Assembly: GCA_965656875.1 (NCBI GenBank)
Contig: CBFHMJ010000026.1
Location: 124,001 to 188,000 of the forward strand
Reading direction: 5' to 3'
Length of the DNA: 64,000 bases
DNA from: CBFHMJ01 sp965656875
GTDB lineage: Bacteria; Pseudomonadota; Gammaproteobacteria; Enterobacterales; Alteromonadaceae
In this document: one piece after another, positions 6,527-15,931 of the stretch
How the letters are laid out: each line of letters opens with the position of its first letter
How positions within the stretch are numbered: the first letter of the stretch is position 1
Notes under the pieces: model-generated
The model's input: only the letters and a program-made list of their open reading frames with translations
What the model was told of the DNA's origin: nothing
Database searches by the model: none
Program-made: the position numbers and the translations under genes

Positions 6527-8875
6527 ATGTCTTTAGAATATTCGGATAAGATTGAGATTCCGGTGTTAGCTCTCAGGGATGTTGTAGTTTACCCGCATAT
6601 GGTGATTCCTTTATTTGTTGGTCGTGAAAAATCAATCAAATGTTTAGATGCGGCAATGGAAAATGAAAAGCGTATTTTCCTTGTTGCTCAAAAAGATGCG
6701 GCTACAGACGATCCTGCACCAGAAGAAATTTTTGAAATAGGCACAGTTGCTACAATTTTGCAGTTGTTAAAACTGCCTGATGGCACCGTTAAAGTGCTGG
6801 TTGAGGGTGTACAGCGAGCCAAAGTCTCCCACTATACACAATCAGATGAACACCTGGTTGGTGTTGTTGATTATCTTAAATCTGAGCCTATTCCTGATCG
6901 CGAGCAGGAAATTTTAATGCGCTCAGCCGTTAGCCAGTTCGAAGGCTACGTTAAATTAAACAAAAAAATTCCACCTGAAGTGCTGACTTCGATCTCTGGG
7001 ATTGAAGATCCGGCGCGTTTGGCAGATACCATGGCAGCTCATATGCCATTGAAGATCGAAGATAAGCAGCAAGTGCTTGAGATCACCGATGTATCTGAGC
7101 GTCTTGAATTTTTGATGGTGATGATGGAAGGCGAAATCGACTTGTTACAAGTTGAAAAGAAAATTCGCTCCAGAGTGAAACGCCAGATGGAAAAAAGCCA
7201 GCGCGAGTATTACCTGAATGAACAAATGAAGGCGATACAGAAAGAGCTGGGAGAGTTAGATGATGTTCCGGACGAATTCGAAGTTCTGAAAAAGAAAATC
7301 GAAGACGCTAATATGCCGGAAGAAGCACGAGAGAAAGCAAATTCTGAGTTACAAAAGCTGAAGATGATGTCCACGATGTCAGCTGAGGCAACAGTTGTTC
7401 GCAGTTATATTGACTGGATCACCGGTGTTCCGTGGAAGAACCGTTCTCGTGTTAAGAAAGATCTTAAAAAAGCAGAGCAGGTGCTTAATGATGACCACTA
7501 TGGCCTGGATAAGGTCAAAGAACGCATCATGGAATATCTGGCTGTTCAGCATCGTATTAATAAGATCAAAGGTCCGATTCTTTGTTTAGTGGGGCCTCCG
7601 GGTGTTGGTAAAACGTCGTTAGGGCAATCAATCGCTCGAGCCACTGGCCGTAAATACGTTCGCATGGCACTTGGTGGCGTGCGTGATGAAGCTGAAATTC
7701 GAGGTCACAGAAGAACTTACATTGGTTCAATGCCAGGTAAGATTATTCAAAAGATGTCCAAAGTTGAAGTGAAGAACCCGTTATTCTTATTAGATGAAAT
7801 CGATAAGATGTCATCAGATATGCGTGGGGACCCGGCATCAGCGTTATTGGAAGTTCTCGACCCTGAACAAAACACTGCTTTTAATGATCACTATCTGGAA
7901 GTTGATTACGACTTATCAGATGTCATGTTCGTTGCGACGTCTAACAGCTTTAATATTCCAGCGCCACTACTGGATCGTATGGAAGTTATTCGCCTGTCTG
8001 GTTACACCGAAGATGAAAAACTGAATATCGCAAAACGTCACTTAAACCCTAAGCAAATTGAGCGCAATGGTTTAAAAGCACATGAGATTGACATTCAGGA
8101 CAGCGCAATTATTGGCATTATTCGTTATTACACCCGTGAAGCCGGTGTACGTAGCCTTGAGCGTGAAATCTCAAAACTTTGTCGTAAGGCGGTTAAAGAG
8201 ATTCTGCTAACCAAAAAAGACGAGCAAGTCGTTATTACACAGGAAAATCTGGGTGATTACCTTGGTGTTCAACGTCATGATTATGGTAAAGCAGAAGATA
8301 ACAACCGAATTGGTCAGGTAACTGGTTTAGCGTGGACTGAAGTGGGTGGAGACTTACTGACGATTGAAGCGGCTTCAGTGCCTGGTAAAGGCAAGTTATC
8401 GTTTACCGGGTCATTGGGCGATGTGATGCAAGAGTCTATTCAGGCGGCTATGACAGTTGTTCGTTCTCGCGCTGAAACATTAAGAATTAACGAAGATTTT
8501 CACGAAAAGCGTGATATCCACGTCCATGTACCAGAGGGAGCAACTCCAAAAGATGGACCAAGTGCTGGTATAGCCATGGTTACATCTCTGGTATCGACAT
8601 TAACAGGTAATCCGGTCAAAGCTGATGTTGCAATGACAGGTGAGATTACGCTTCGTGGAGAAGTTTTGGCGATTGGTGGCTTAAAAGAAAAGCTTTTAGC
8701 GGCTCATCGTGGTGGAATTAAAACCGTTTTAATTCCGGCTGATAACGAGCGTGACCTCAAAGATATTCCTGATAATGTGAAGCAGGACCTGGCAATTCAT
8801 CCGGTTAAGTGGATTGAAGATGTATTGAATTATGCACTTCAGGAGCCGATTGAACGTGTATCGGTGAAGAAATGA
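6527..8875 (+). CDS. lon: ATP-dependent protease Lon
   Basis: Lon is a cytoplasmic AAA+ serine protease that degrades misfolded and regulatory proteins. The 782-residue protein has the N-terminal substrate domain (IPVLALRDVVVYPHMVIPL), a coiled-coil linker, Walker A GPPGVGKT at 356-363, Walker B PLFLLDEIDKM, and the protease domain with the serine of KDGPSAGIAM at residue 679, the same number as in E. coli Lon, plus the lysine in PVKADVAMTGE. The start at 6527 (MSLEYSDK) follows a GAGAGGGG Shine-Dalgarno. An upstream in-frame ORF start at 6467 lies inside the heat-shock promoter and is rejected. Confidence 0.98.
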   Translation: MSLEYSDKIEIPVLALRDVVVYPHMVIPLFVGREKSIKCLDAAMENEKRIFLVAQKDAATDDPAPEEIFEIGTVATILQLLKLPDGTVKVLVEGVQRAKVSHYTQSDEHLVGVVDYLKSEPIPDREQEILMRSAVSQFEGYVKLNKKIPPEVLTSISGIEDPARLADTMAAHMPLKIEDKQQVLEITDVSERLEFLMVMMEGEIDLLQVEKKIRSRVKRQMEKSQREYYLNEQMKAIQKELGELDDVPDEFEVLKKKIEDANMPEEAREKANSELQKLKMMSTMSAEATVVRSYIDWITGVPWKNRSRVKKDLKKAEQVLNDDHYGLDKVKERIMEYLAVQHRINKIKGPILCLVGPPGVGKTSLGQSIARATGRKYVRMALGGVRDEAEIRGHRRTYIGSMPGKIIQKMSKVEVKNPLFLLDEIDKMSSDMRGDPASALLEVLDPEQNTAFNDHYLEVDYDLSDVMFVATSNSFNIPAPLLDRMEVIRLSGYTEDEKLNIAKRHLNPKQIERNGLKAHEIDIQDSAIIGIIRYYTREAGVRSLEREISKLCRKAVKEILLTKKDEQVVITQENLGDYLGVQRHDYGKAEDNNRIGQVTGLAWTEVGGDLLTIEAASVPGKGKLSFTGSLGDVMQESIQAAMTVVRSRAETLRINEDFHEKRDIHVHVPEGATPKDGPSAGIAMVTSLVSTLTGNPVKADVAMTGEITLRGEVLAIGGLKEKLLAAHRGGIKTVLIPADNERDLKDIPDNVKQDLAIHPVKWIEDVLNYALQEPIERVSVKK

Positions 8876-9117
8876 CGATAACTGGGTAAAATTGCTTAAA
8901 AAAGTTTAAAAAAAATGAGTTTCGGGGCTTCCCAATTAAAAATCTTGTGATAGCCTAGAGGACACTTTAAGAGCCTTGAAAATCAAGGCTTCTAAATACA
9001 AAAGGTACATAGCAATTAATGCGAGCGACTAACAGGCAACCGTCAAAAACTAAGTTTGGCTGCTAGCTCATCGGATTGTGGTTGCAAAATATAATAACAA
9101 TTGAAGGGGATGATATT

Positions 9118-9390
9118 GTGAACAAATCTCAATTAATCGACAAAATTGCTGAAGGCGCTGACATCTCTAAAGCGGCTGCTGGCAGAGCTTTGGATTCTTT
9201 CATTGATTCTGTATCTGAAGCGCTAAAAGAAGGCGATTCTGTTGCTCTAGTTGGTTTTGGTACTTTTTCTGTTCGTGAACGCGCTGCGCGCTCGGGTCGT
9301 AACCCTCAAACTGGAGAAACAATCCAAATTGAAGCAGCTAATATACCTTCTTTCAAAGCAGGTAAAGCGTTAAAAGACTCAGTAAACTAA
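9118..9390 (+). CDS. hupB: DNA-binding protein HU-beta
   Basis: HU is a small nucleoid protein that bends DNA as a dimer. The 90-residue protein begins NKSQLIDKIAEGADISKAAA and ends KAGKALKDSVN, and carries the DNA-binding arm GRNPQTGE, all typical of HU-beta. The start is GTG at 9118, because this gives the standard N-terminus and length; an upstream TTG-initiated extension (from 9076) does not look like HU. It follows lon, as in E. coli. The inverted repeat AGCCTTGA/TCAAGGCT at 8972-8990 in the leader has no T-tract. Confidence 0.96.
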   Translation: MNKSQLIDKIAEGADISKAAAGRALDSFIDSVSEALKEGDSVALVGFGTFSVRERAARSGRNPQTGETIQIEAANIPSFKAGKALKDSVN

Positions 9391-9400
9391 TCTAATTTAA

Positions 9401-9477
9401 GGAGTGGTAGTTCAGTTGGTTAGAATACCGGCCTGTCACGCCGGGGGTCGCGGGTTCGAGTCCCGTCCACTCCGCCA
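9401..9477 (+). tRNA. tRNA-Asp (GTC)
   Basis: A 77-nt cloverleaf with acceptor GGAGTGG/CCACTCC, anticodon GTC in loop CTGTCAC, T-loop TTCGAGT and an encoded CCA. It begins only 10 bases after the hupB stop, so it is probably processed from the hupB transcript, and it is followed at once by a terminator. Confidence 0.97.
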
Positions 9478-9486
9478 GAATTTTTG

Positions 9487-9512
9487 AAAGCGCATCATCG
9501 ATGCGCTTTTTT
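9487..9512 (+). terminator. Intrinsic terminator after tRNA-Asp
   Basis: The stem GCGCATC/GATGCGC, extended by A/T pairs, has a 3-base loop and is followed by six T. Confidence 0.9.
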
Positions 9513-9852
9513 ATTATCTGCGCTAGTTAAAATGATACAAGATTGAACTTTCTCATTTGCACAAGCAAAACTTCAGACGTTAAAAAAACAAATATCTGAA
9601 CCATTAAACAATGGTGAAAATCTTTAAAATTAATAATATCGAATTTTGTTTTTTATAGCGTGTTGAATAGAGTTGGTTGATAAATGTACTAAAACAGAGG
9701 TTCTTCTGGTACTTCACTATTCAGAACAAGGACCTGATGTTATAAATTAACAAAAAATAAGGTTTTAGCCGTTTAGCGCTAAATTACGGTGGATTTGATA
9801 GTCCATTTTCTGGATAATCATGCGCCAAATAACATGATGAGACACAGGTAAG
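9513..9852. other. Gene-free stretch before ppiD
   Basis: An AT-rich spacer of about 340 bases. I see no ORF with coding character. It presumably holds the ppiD promoter, but no clear -35/-10 pair stands out. Confidence 0.4.
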
Positions 9853-11763
9853 ATGTTAGAAAAGATAAGAGAGAATTCACAAGGACTGGTTGCCAAGATT
9901 ATTTTGGGCTTCATTATTCTCACATTCGCCCTGGCTGGTATCAGTAGTTACCTGGGTGGTTCAGTAGACGTTAGTTCTGCGGTGGTGAATGGCGAAGAAA
10001 TTACCAAAGCTTCATATACACAGGCATATCAAAGTCAGCGTCGTCGCATGGAATCACAGTTCGGTCAGATGTTCGAGCAATTGGCGGCAGATCCGTCGTA
10101 TATGCAGAACTTCCGTAAGAACGTATTAGATAATTTGATTAACGAAGCATTGCAAGGTCAGCTTGTTGAAGAACTGGGTATGAGAATCAGTGACAACGAG
10201 ATTAAAGATGCTATTCGTAAGATGCCTGAGTTTCAGGTTGATGGTCAGTTTAATAATGAACGCTACCTGATGTTGATTCGTCAGGCTGGTTTCCAACCAT
10301 CTGCATTCAGAGACATGCTTCGTAAAGATATGGCTGTTCGTCAACTGGCACAGTCAGTCATCGGTACTAACTTCGCTCTAACAAAAGAAACAACGGCTTA
10401 TAACGCACTACAAAAACAAAGCCGTAGTATTGATTACGTTGAAATTGACAAGAATCAATACACTGCAGGTGTAGAAATTACTGATGAAGAAAAAGCTGAT
10501 TATTACCAGGCAAATATTGATCGCTGGGAAACTCAGGAAAAAGTAAGTGTTGATTACGTTGAATTAAAGATGTCTGATTTGATGCCTTTAGTTGATGTAA
10601 CGGAAGACGACGCAGAAGCTTATTACAACGAATACGTTGAATCTTATAAAACAACTGAACGTCGCAAAGCATCGCATATTTTGATTGAAATCGCTGAAGA
10701 TGAAGCGGCTGCTGAGCAAGAAGCTCAGGACTTGTTGGCAAAAATCAATGCCGGTGAAAGTTTTGAAGAGCTGGCGAAAGCACATTCGGACGATACATTC
10801 AGCGGTGAAAACGGTGGTGATCTTGACTGGATGACACAAGGTGACATGGACCCTGCATTTGACGATGCGGTATTCGCGATGACGAATGAAGGTGACATCA
10901 GTGATGTTGTTAAATCCTCTTTTGGTTATCACATTATTAAGCTAACGGGTATTGAAGCTTCAGTAACATCGCCATTTGCAGATGTAAAAGCAGATATCCT
11001 TGAAAAGCTTAAAGCTGATAAAGCAAATGATTTATTTGCAGAGCGTCAGGAAGCACTGACGAATGCCAGTTATGAAAATCCGGATTCACTGGAAGATGCT
11101 GCAGCAGCGGTTGAAGGCCAGATTGTTTCTTCGGATGCATTTACACGTAATGATGCTGCATTCCCATTAAATGCACCTGCAGTAGTGGCTGCAGCGTTTT
11201 CTGACCAGGTTTTGGTTGAGAATATTAATAGTGAAGTATTAAGCGTCTCAAATGATCATATCGTTGTGATTCATTTGAAAGAACACTTCCCGGCACGTAC
11301 TCAATCAGCTGAGGAAGTTGATGCTCAGGTTATTGAAGCGTTAACCAATCAGAAAGCAACTGAAAAGGCGCGTGAAGCGGCTGAAGGCTTGATGGCTAAG
11401 TTAAAAGACTCAGCAGATGCAGCAACTGTAGTCGCAGCAGATAACCTGACACTGAAATCAGAAGAGAAGCTGGAACGTTTCTCAGGCGCGACGCCAGTCG
11501 ATATCAGAAACCATGCGTTTAAAATGGCGAAGCCAGCAGCTGATGCTCAAACGTTTGATTTAGTTGAGATGACAAACGGTAACTATGCTGTAATCAAGTT
11601 AAACAGTGTTTCAAGTGGATTAATGACTGCTGATGACACAACGACTCAGCAACGCCTGTCATCGTTATACTCTCAGTCAGGTTTCCAGTCATTCGTTGAT
11701 TCACTATCTGAAGGTGCAACGATTGAGCGCCTGGATACTGAAATTGAAGAAGAACTTTACTAA
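9853..11763 (+). CDS. ppiD: Periplasmic folding chaperone / PPIase PpiD
   Basis: PpiD is an inner-membrane-anchored periplasmic chaperone near the Sec translocon. The 636-residue protein has one N-terminal membrane anchor (residues about 12-35, LVAKIILGFIILTFALAGIS), a SurA-like N-terminal domain, and a parvulin-type rotamase domain (about 265-365) with RKASHILIEI, FEELAKAHSDD, GGDLDWMTQGDM and SSFGYHIIKL. Length is close to E. coli PpiD (623). AGG precedes the ATG at 9853. It completes the tig-to-ppiD block and ends in a strong terminator. Confidence 0.95.
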   Translation: MLEKIRENSQGLVAKIILGFIILTFALAGISSYLGGSVDVSSAVVNGEEITKASYTQAYQSQRRRMESQFGQMFEQLAADPSYMQNFRKNVLDNLINEALQGQLVEELGMRISDNEIKDAIRKMPEFQVDGQFNNERYLMLIRQAGFQPSAFRDMLRKDMAVRQLAQSVIGTNFALTKETTAYNALQKQSRSIDYVEIDKNQYTAGVEITDEEKADYYQANIDRWETQEKVSVDYVELKMSDLMPLVDVTEDDAEAYYNEYVESYKTTERRKASHILIEIAEDEAAAEQEAQDLLAKINAGESFEELAKAHSDDTFSGENGGDLDWMTQGDMDPAFDDAVFAMTNEGDISDVVKSSFGYHIIKLTGIEASVTSPFADVKADILEKLKADKANDLFAERQEALTNASYENPDSLEDAAAAVEGQIVSSDAFTRNDAAFPLNAPAVVAAAFSDQVLVENINSEVLSVSNDHIVVIHLKEHFPARTQSAEEVDAQVIEALTNQKATEKAREAAEGLMAKLKDSADAATVVAADNLTLKSEEKLERFSGATPVDIRNHAFKMAKPAADAQTFDLVEMTNGNYAVIKLNSVSSGLMTADDTTTQQRLSSLYSQSGFQSFVDSLSEGATIERLDTEIEEELY

Positions 11764-11813
11764 GAATAATACTTAGTTGTTCGATAGATAATTCGCACGC
11801 TTGTCGTGGTTTG

Positions 11814-11845
11814 AAAAAACGGGATCAATCAGATCCCGTTTTTTT
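11814..11845 (+). terminator. Intrinsic terminator after ppiD
   Basis: The stem ACGGGATC/GATCCCGT with loop AATCA is followed by seven T and preceded by an A-tract. Confidence 0.9.
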
Positions 11846-12230
11846 ATGTCTGAATGAGTCCAATCCAAACCAGAATCAGAACTATATCTCGCCAGATCGA
11901 ACAAATCCTACACCGCACTAATGTTGCAGCAACAATAAAGAAAGCATCGTTACTCCCAGTTTGTTTAATAAATATTCACGGTTAAATTCAACATCAGTTA
12001 GTTTGATAACTCTTAGGTTATTGCCTGAACCTTTTATCGATTATTCTCAATAGTAGGAAATGGAGCATAAGGTTGGAGTTAACCGGATGAGTTTATATGT
12101 ATGGGCGTTGAGCTGATATGATTAACACAGGCTGTAAACAACAGGTAGAAGAGAAGCAACAAACTAACGCTGGATAAAATAGTGATTAAACGCAATAAAA
12201 AGGCGATGGCGGCATTTAATGACTCATTGA
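11846..12230. other. Gene-free stretch between ppiD and sapF
   Basis: About 385 bases between convergent genes. No supported gene is seen. A 37-codon minus-strand frame just after sapF resembles a lipoprotein signal sequence but has no start signal (see rejected list). Confidence 0.4.
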
Positions 12231-12998
12231 CTATAGTGACTGGCTTAGTAATAAACGCTTTGTGTAGTCGCTGTTAGGACGGTCAAATAGCTTTTCTGTT
12301 CTGGCATACTCAACAGCACGGCCATTTTGCAGCACCATTGTAAAATCACTGATATGGCGAACCAGACTCAAATGATGAGTGATCAGGATATAAGAAACTT
12401 TACTTTCTTCCTGTAGCTGCAATAACAGATTGATGATCTGCGCTCGAATGGATGGATCAAGAGCGGCGACAGCCTCATCTAATACCAAAATTCGCGGATC
12501 AACGATCATTGCTCTGGCCAGTGCAACACGCTGTAGCTGACCCCCTGAAAACATATGCGGATAATACTCGGCGTGTTCGGGTAACAGTCCAACTTTTGAA
12601 AGAATACTTCGAATTTTTTCTTTGGATTCGTAACTGGACATTTTTGACAGCAGCGTTAGCGGGGCTGCGAGGCAATGACCAATTTTCATATTTGGATTTA
12701 ACGACTTCTTAGGGTCCTGAAAAATCAAACGAATATTCCGGGACTGATATCTTGAGTTATGTCCAACAATCTGATGACCGTTCAGATAGATTTCACCAGA
12801 ACTGGGCGCATCAGCGCCAGCCAGCAATTTCGCTAACGTACTCTTTCCAGAGCCGGTTTCACCGACAACCGCCAGTGTCTCTCCTGGATTCAGGCTAAAC
12901 GATACCGGAAACAAAGCTCTTGCTGTACGTTTCTGAAAAATACCGCTGTTTAGCGGGTAAACTTTTTCGAGATTTCTGACTTCTAATAACTGAGACAT
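12231..12998 (-). CDS. sapF: Peptide ABC transporter ATP-binding protein SapF
   Basis: One of the two ATPases of the Sap transporter. The 255-residue protein has Walker A GETGSGKST (46-54), Q-loop FQDPKKSLNP, signature FSGGQLQRVALARAM, Walker B RILVLDEAVAALD and switch histidine ILITHHLS. The start at 12998 (MSQLLEVRNL) is the only ATG at the N-terminus; an upstream in-frame TTG (13007) adds three residues. It is the last gene of the minus-strand order sapA-B-C-D-F, 14 bases after sapD. SapD-SapF heterodimers energise the SapB-SapC pore. The family is known for resistance to cationic peptides in Salmonella and Haemophilus, and SapBCDF for putrescine export in E. coli. Confidence 0.92.
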   Translation of the reverse strand: MSQLLEVRNLEKVYPLNSGIFQKRTARALFPVSFSLNPGETLAVVGETGSGKSTLAKLLAGADAPSSGEIYLNGHQIVGHNSRYQSRNIRLIFQDPKKSLNPNMKIGHCLAAPLTLLSKMSSYESKEKIRSILSKVGLLPEHAEYYPHMFSGGQLQRVALARAMIVDPRILVLDEAVAALDPSIRAQIINLLLQLQEESKVSYILITHHLSLVRHISDFTMVLQNGRAVEYARTEKLFDRPNSDYTKRLLLSQSL

Positions 12999-13012
12999 AA
13001 ACAGCAATACAA

Positions 13013-13996
13013 CTATTGGTTGAGAGGGAAGTGACAGCTTACGGAATGACCGTGAAACTGGTCCATTGATGGTGTTTTAACGCACTCACGTTGAGCATAA
13101 GGGCATCTCGGACCCAGACGACAGCCGATAGGCAAATGTTGCAATGCCGGGATACTGCCTTTCAACGTATACAAGGTACTCTTATGTGGTGTTGCCTTTT
13201 GAAAATCAGGCACAGATTTCAACAATGCATCGGTATAAGGATGATATGGATGATTAAAAATCTGATCTGTTGTGCCGGATTCGACTAACTGTCCACAGTA
13301 CAAAACACTAACACTGTGTGTCCAACTGGTAATCGTGGCAAGGTCATGGCTAATCAGCAAAATTGACATGTTTTTTAGCTGGTTAAGGCTTTTCAATACA
13401 CGCAATACCTGCATCCGGGTGATCATTTCCAGCATGGTCGTTGGTTCATCAGCAATCAGCAACAGCGGCTTTCTGGCGATTGCCATTGCGATCATCACCT
13501 TTTGACACTGACCTTCTGATAGCTCCTGTGGATAGCAATCAATGATTTCCTGGTGATTTTTAATACCGACTTTATGGAGTAGGGCGCGTGCTTTCTTTTT
13601 ACGTTGTTTTCTACGTTCAAAGAAACTGCCTGTAAATTCTTCTTCAGGTACAGTTTCCAGTAGTTGCTGGCCAATTTTAGAGGTTGGATCGAGATAACGG
13701 CTCGGCTCCTGATAAATCATCGCCACATCATCGCTGATTATTTTACGTCTGCGTTCTGGCGATAATCGCATGATTTCCTCACCGCGCCAGTGAAAACGGT
13801 CAGCGGTAACAGACCAGCGTTCATTCAGAACGCCCATGATAGCTTTTGCGATCAAGCTTTTACCCGAACCGGACTCGCCAACAAGTCCCATTACTTCGCC
13901 TTCACGCATGGACAGATTAACTTTATCCACAGCTCGAATTACGCCGTTAATCGTTTTTAACTCGATGGTCAGATTCTTAATGTCCAGTAGTAACAT
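13013..13996 (-). CDS. sapD: Peptide ABC transporter ATP-binding protein SapD
   Basis: Second ATPase of the Sap transporter, 327 residues. Walker A GESGSGKS is at 40-47. The signature is LSEGQCQKVMIAMAIA, matching the unusual SapD form rather than LSGGQ. Walker B LLLIADEPTT is followed by M-L-E in the usual D-loop position. The C-terminal oligopeptide-transporter extension contains the cysteine cluster IGCRLGPRCPYAQREC, typical of Dpp/Opp/Sap D subunits. The SapD-specific C-terminus SCHFPLN is also present. It overlaps the end of sapC by one base, so the two are translationally linked. Confidence 0.94.
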   Translation of the reverse strand: MLLLDIKNLTIELKTINGVIRAVDKVNLSMREGEVMGLVGESGSGKSLIAKAIMGVLNERWSVTADRFHWRGEEIMRLSPERRRKIISDDVAMIYQEPSRYLDPTSKIGQQLLETVPEEEFTGSFFERRKQRKKKARALLHKVGIKNHQEIIDCYPQELSEGQCQKVMIAMAIARKPLLLIADEPTTMLEMITRMQVLRVLKSLNQLKNMSILLISHDLATITSWTHSVSVLYCGQLVESGTTDQIFNHPYHPYTDALLKSVPDFQKATPHKSTLYTLKGSIPALQHLPIGCRLGPRCPYAQRECVKTPSMDQFHGHSVSCHFPLNQ

Positions 13997-14889
13997 TAGC
14001 TTTCCCGTCTACTCTTCAGCGCTGCTCTTAAACCATCGCCGACCAGGTTGGTGGATAGAATGCTTAGAAACAGCAAAATCCCCGGCGTGGCAACCGCCCA
14101 CGGTGCGATATACAGTAAATCCAGTGAATCGGCCAGCATAGCACCCCATTCTGGACTCGGTGGTTGCGCACCCAGTCGTAGGAAGCCCAGTGCCGCAATA
14201 TCCAGTACTGCGTTCGAAATAGCCATGGTGGCCATAATGACCATATTTTCAAAGATATTTGGCATGATGCCATGAATAAGAATCTGGAATTGTGATGCGC
14301 CATCTAAGCGGTAAGCAGCGATGTAATCTTTCTCCAGTTCTTCCTGCACCATGTTTCGTATTGAATGAATAAACTGAGGTAACAACGACAGAACTATTGC
14401 CCACATGGTATTGGTTAAACCCGGGCCAAGAATCGCCACAATGATGATGGCGCTTAATAGCGATGGGATAGACAATGTCAGATCAAGTAAGTGATTGAGA
14501 AAACTCGATTTAACACCATGACTCAGACCGGCTGATGAGCCAATGATGGTGCCGATAATCAATGCCATGAAGACCGCAATTATCCCGAGACCAAATGTCA
14601 GTCGGGCACCATTCGTCACTCTCGACAGCAAATCCCGTCCCAAATCATCTGTGCCCAACATGTAATATACATCACCTTGAGAATCCCATGCTGGCGGTAG
14701 TAATAAAGCATCGGGGTGGTGAACATTTGAGCCATATGGTGCAATAAAAGGCGCCAGAATTGCGACGACAATTAACGCGATAAACAACCACAGGCCAATA
14801 ATAGCTACATGATTTTTGGAAAAGTTCAGCCAAAGCTGATGTAACGGAGAACGGTTGTTCTCTTCTGAATATAATCTAAACCGAGCCAT
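13996..14889 (-). CDS. sapC: Peptide ABC transporter permease SapC
   Basis: Inner-membrane permease of the Sap system, 297 residues (E. coli SapC is 296). There is a first membrane segment at about 30-50, a periplasmic loop with the DppC-type motif LGTDDLGRDLLSRV, then further membrane helices and the EAA-like coupling loop AYRLDGASQFQILIHGIMPN that contacts the ATPases. It overlaps sapB by 14 bases and sapD by one, which indicates one polycistronic unit. Confidence 0.93.
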   Translation of the reverse strand: MARFRLYSEENNRSPLHQLWLNFSKNHVAIIGLWLFIALIVVAILAPFIAPYGSNVHHPDALLLPPAWDSQGDVYYMLGTDDLGRDLLSRVTNGARLTFGLGIIAVFMALIIGTIIGSSAGLSHGVKSSFLNHLLDLTLSIPSLLSAIIIVAILGPGLTNTMWAIVLSLLPQFIHSIRNMVQEELEKDYIAAYRLDGASQFQILIHGIMPNIFENMVIMATMAISNAVLDIAALGFLRLGAQPPSPEWGAMLADSLDLLYIAPWAVATPGILLFLSILSTNLVGDGLRAALKSRRES

Positions 14890-15907
14890 AGGATTGCTTC
14901 CGGCTTAGTGGATTAAACAGTTCATACAGGATGTCCGTGATCATGGTGGCGACAACAACGAAAGTACCCACAACCAGCAAACCACCTTGTATCGCCGGAT
15001 AATCACGTTGATAAATACTTTCGACTAACCAACGACCGATACCCGGCCAGGAGAAGATAACTTCAGTAATCATTGCCAGTGTAATCAGCGTACTGAACTG
15101 TAATCCGAGTAATCGAATAATAGGAATAAGAGCATTTCTAAGTCCATGCCTGAATAGCACTTGCGCAGCTGACAACCCTTTGGCTCTGGCTGATTTGATG
15201 TAAGCCTGTTCCAGCACATTTAACATCGAATGCCGGGTATAGCGAATTAAAACAGTAGTTGGGTAAGTGGAAAGTACAACCGCCGGTAATATGGTGTGCC
15301 GCACAACGTCCAGTAATGCTTCCTTTTTATAAGGGCTGTTGGAAATCATGACATCGTAAAGAATAAAGCCTGTTTCCATTGGGATTTCATACAACAGACT
15401 GATTCTGCCAGATGTCGGAAACCAGCCTAATTCAAGCGAAAACAGTAGAATAGCTAACAGAGCCCACCAGAATACGGGCAATGAATACCCAATTAATGCG
15501 CCGGACAAAATGAGATGCCCGGCTAATTTCTTGTGTTGGATAGCCGCAATGATACCGAGTGGGATTCCTATCAATGTTGAAAGCAGGAGTGCATATACCG
15601 CCAGTTCAAGGGTGGCAGGAAATACCTGCTTTATCTCAGAGGCAATCGGTTTTCTACTGGTTAAGGACTTACCAAAGTCCCCATCAAAAATTCGTTCCAA
15701 ATAGGCCAGATATTGCACCGCAAAGTTCTGATCGGTTCGATATTTAATATCAAGCTGAGTTTTAAGTTCATAGGTCAGTTCCTTCTCACCACTTAAATTA
15801 GTAATTGTTTTACCCGGGAATAAGTAGCTCAGGCTGAATGCCAGCAACGATAAACTGAACAGAACAAATAACAGTAATGAAAAACGTCGCGCTAACATAG
15901 TAATCAT
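14876..15907 (-). CDS. sapB: Peptide ABC transporter permease SapB
   Basis: DppB-type permease, 343 residues. It has an N-terminal membrane segment (about 8-30), a large periplasmic loop, and the coupling motif SARAKGLSAAQVLFRHGLRNALIP followed by the final helices. A GGAGAG Shine-Dalgarno supports the ATG at 15907 over an ATG nine bases further in. It is some 20 residues longer than E. coli SapB, mainly in the periplasmic loops. It lies 24 bases after sapA. Confidence 0.93.
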   Translation of the reverse strand: MITMLARRFSLLLFVLFSLSLLAFSLSYLFPGKTITNLSGEKELTYELKTQLDIKYRTDQNFAVQYLAYLERIFDGDFGKSLTSRKPIASEIKQVFPATLELAVYALLLSTLIGIPLGIIAAIQHKKLAGHLILSGALIGYSLPVFWWALLAILLFSLELGWFPTSGRISLLYEIPMETGFILYDVMISNSPYKKEALLDVVRHTILPAVVLSTYPTTVLIRYTRHSMLNVLEQAYIKSARAKGLSAAQVLFRHGLRNALIPIIRLLGLQFSTLITLAMITEVIFSWPGIGRWLVESIYQRDYPAIQGGLLVVGTFVVVATMITDILYELFNPLSRKQSYGSV

Positions 15908-15931
15908 AATGTGCTCTCCATCGTCATCACG

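Noticed and set aside
9090..9095. TATAAT just before hupB as a promoter -10 box
   Set aside because: No -35 at a suitable distance, and the start would fall inside the ribosome-binding site.
12090..12205. Minus-strand 37-codon frame after sapF resembling a lipoprotein signal sequence (SVSLLLLFYLLFTAC)
   Set aside because: It starts only at a TTG without Shine-Dalgarno and ends after a few residues beyond the cysteine, so it is probably chance.
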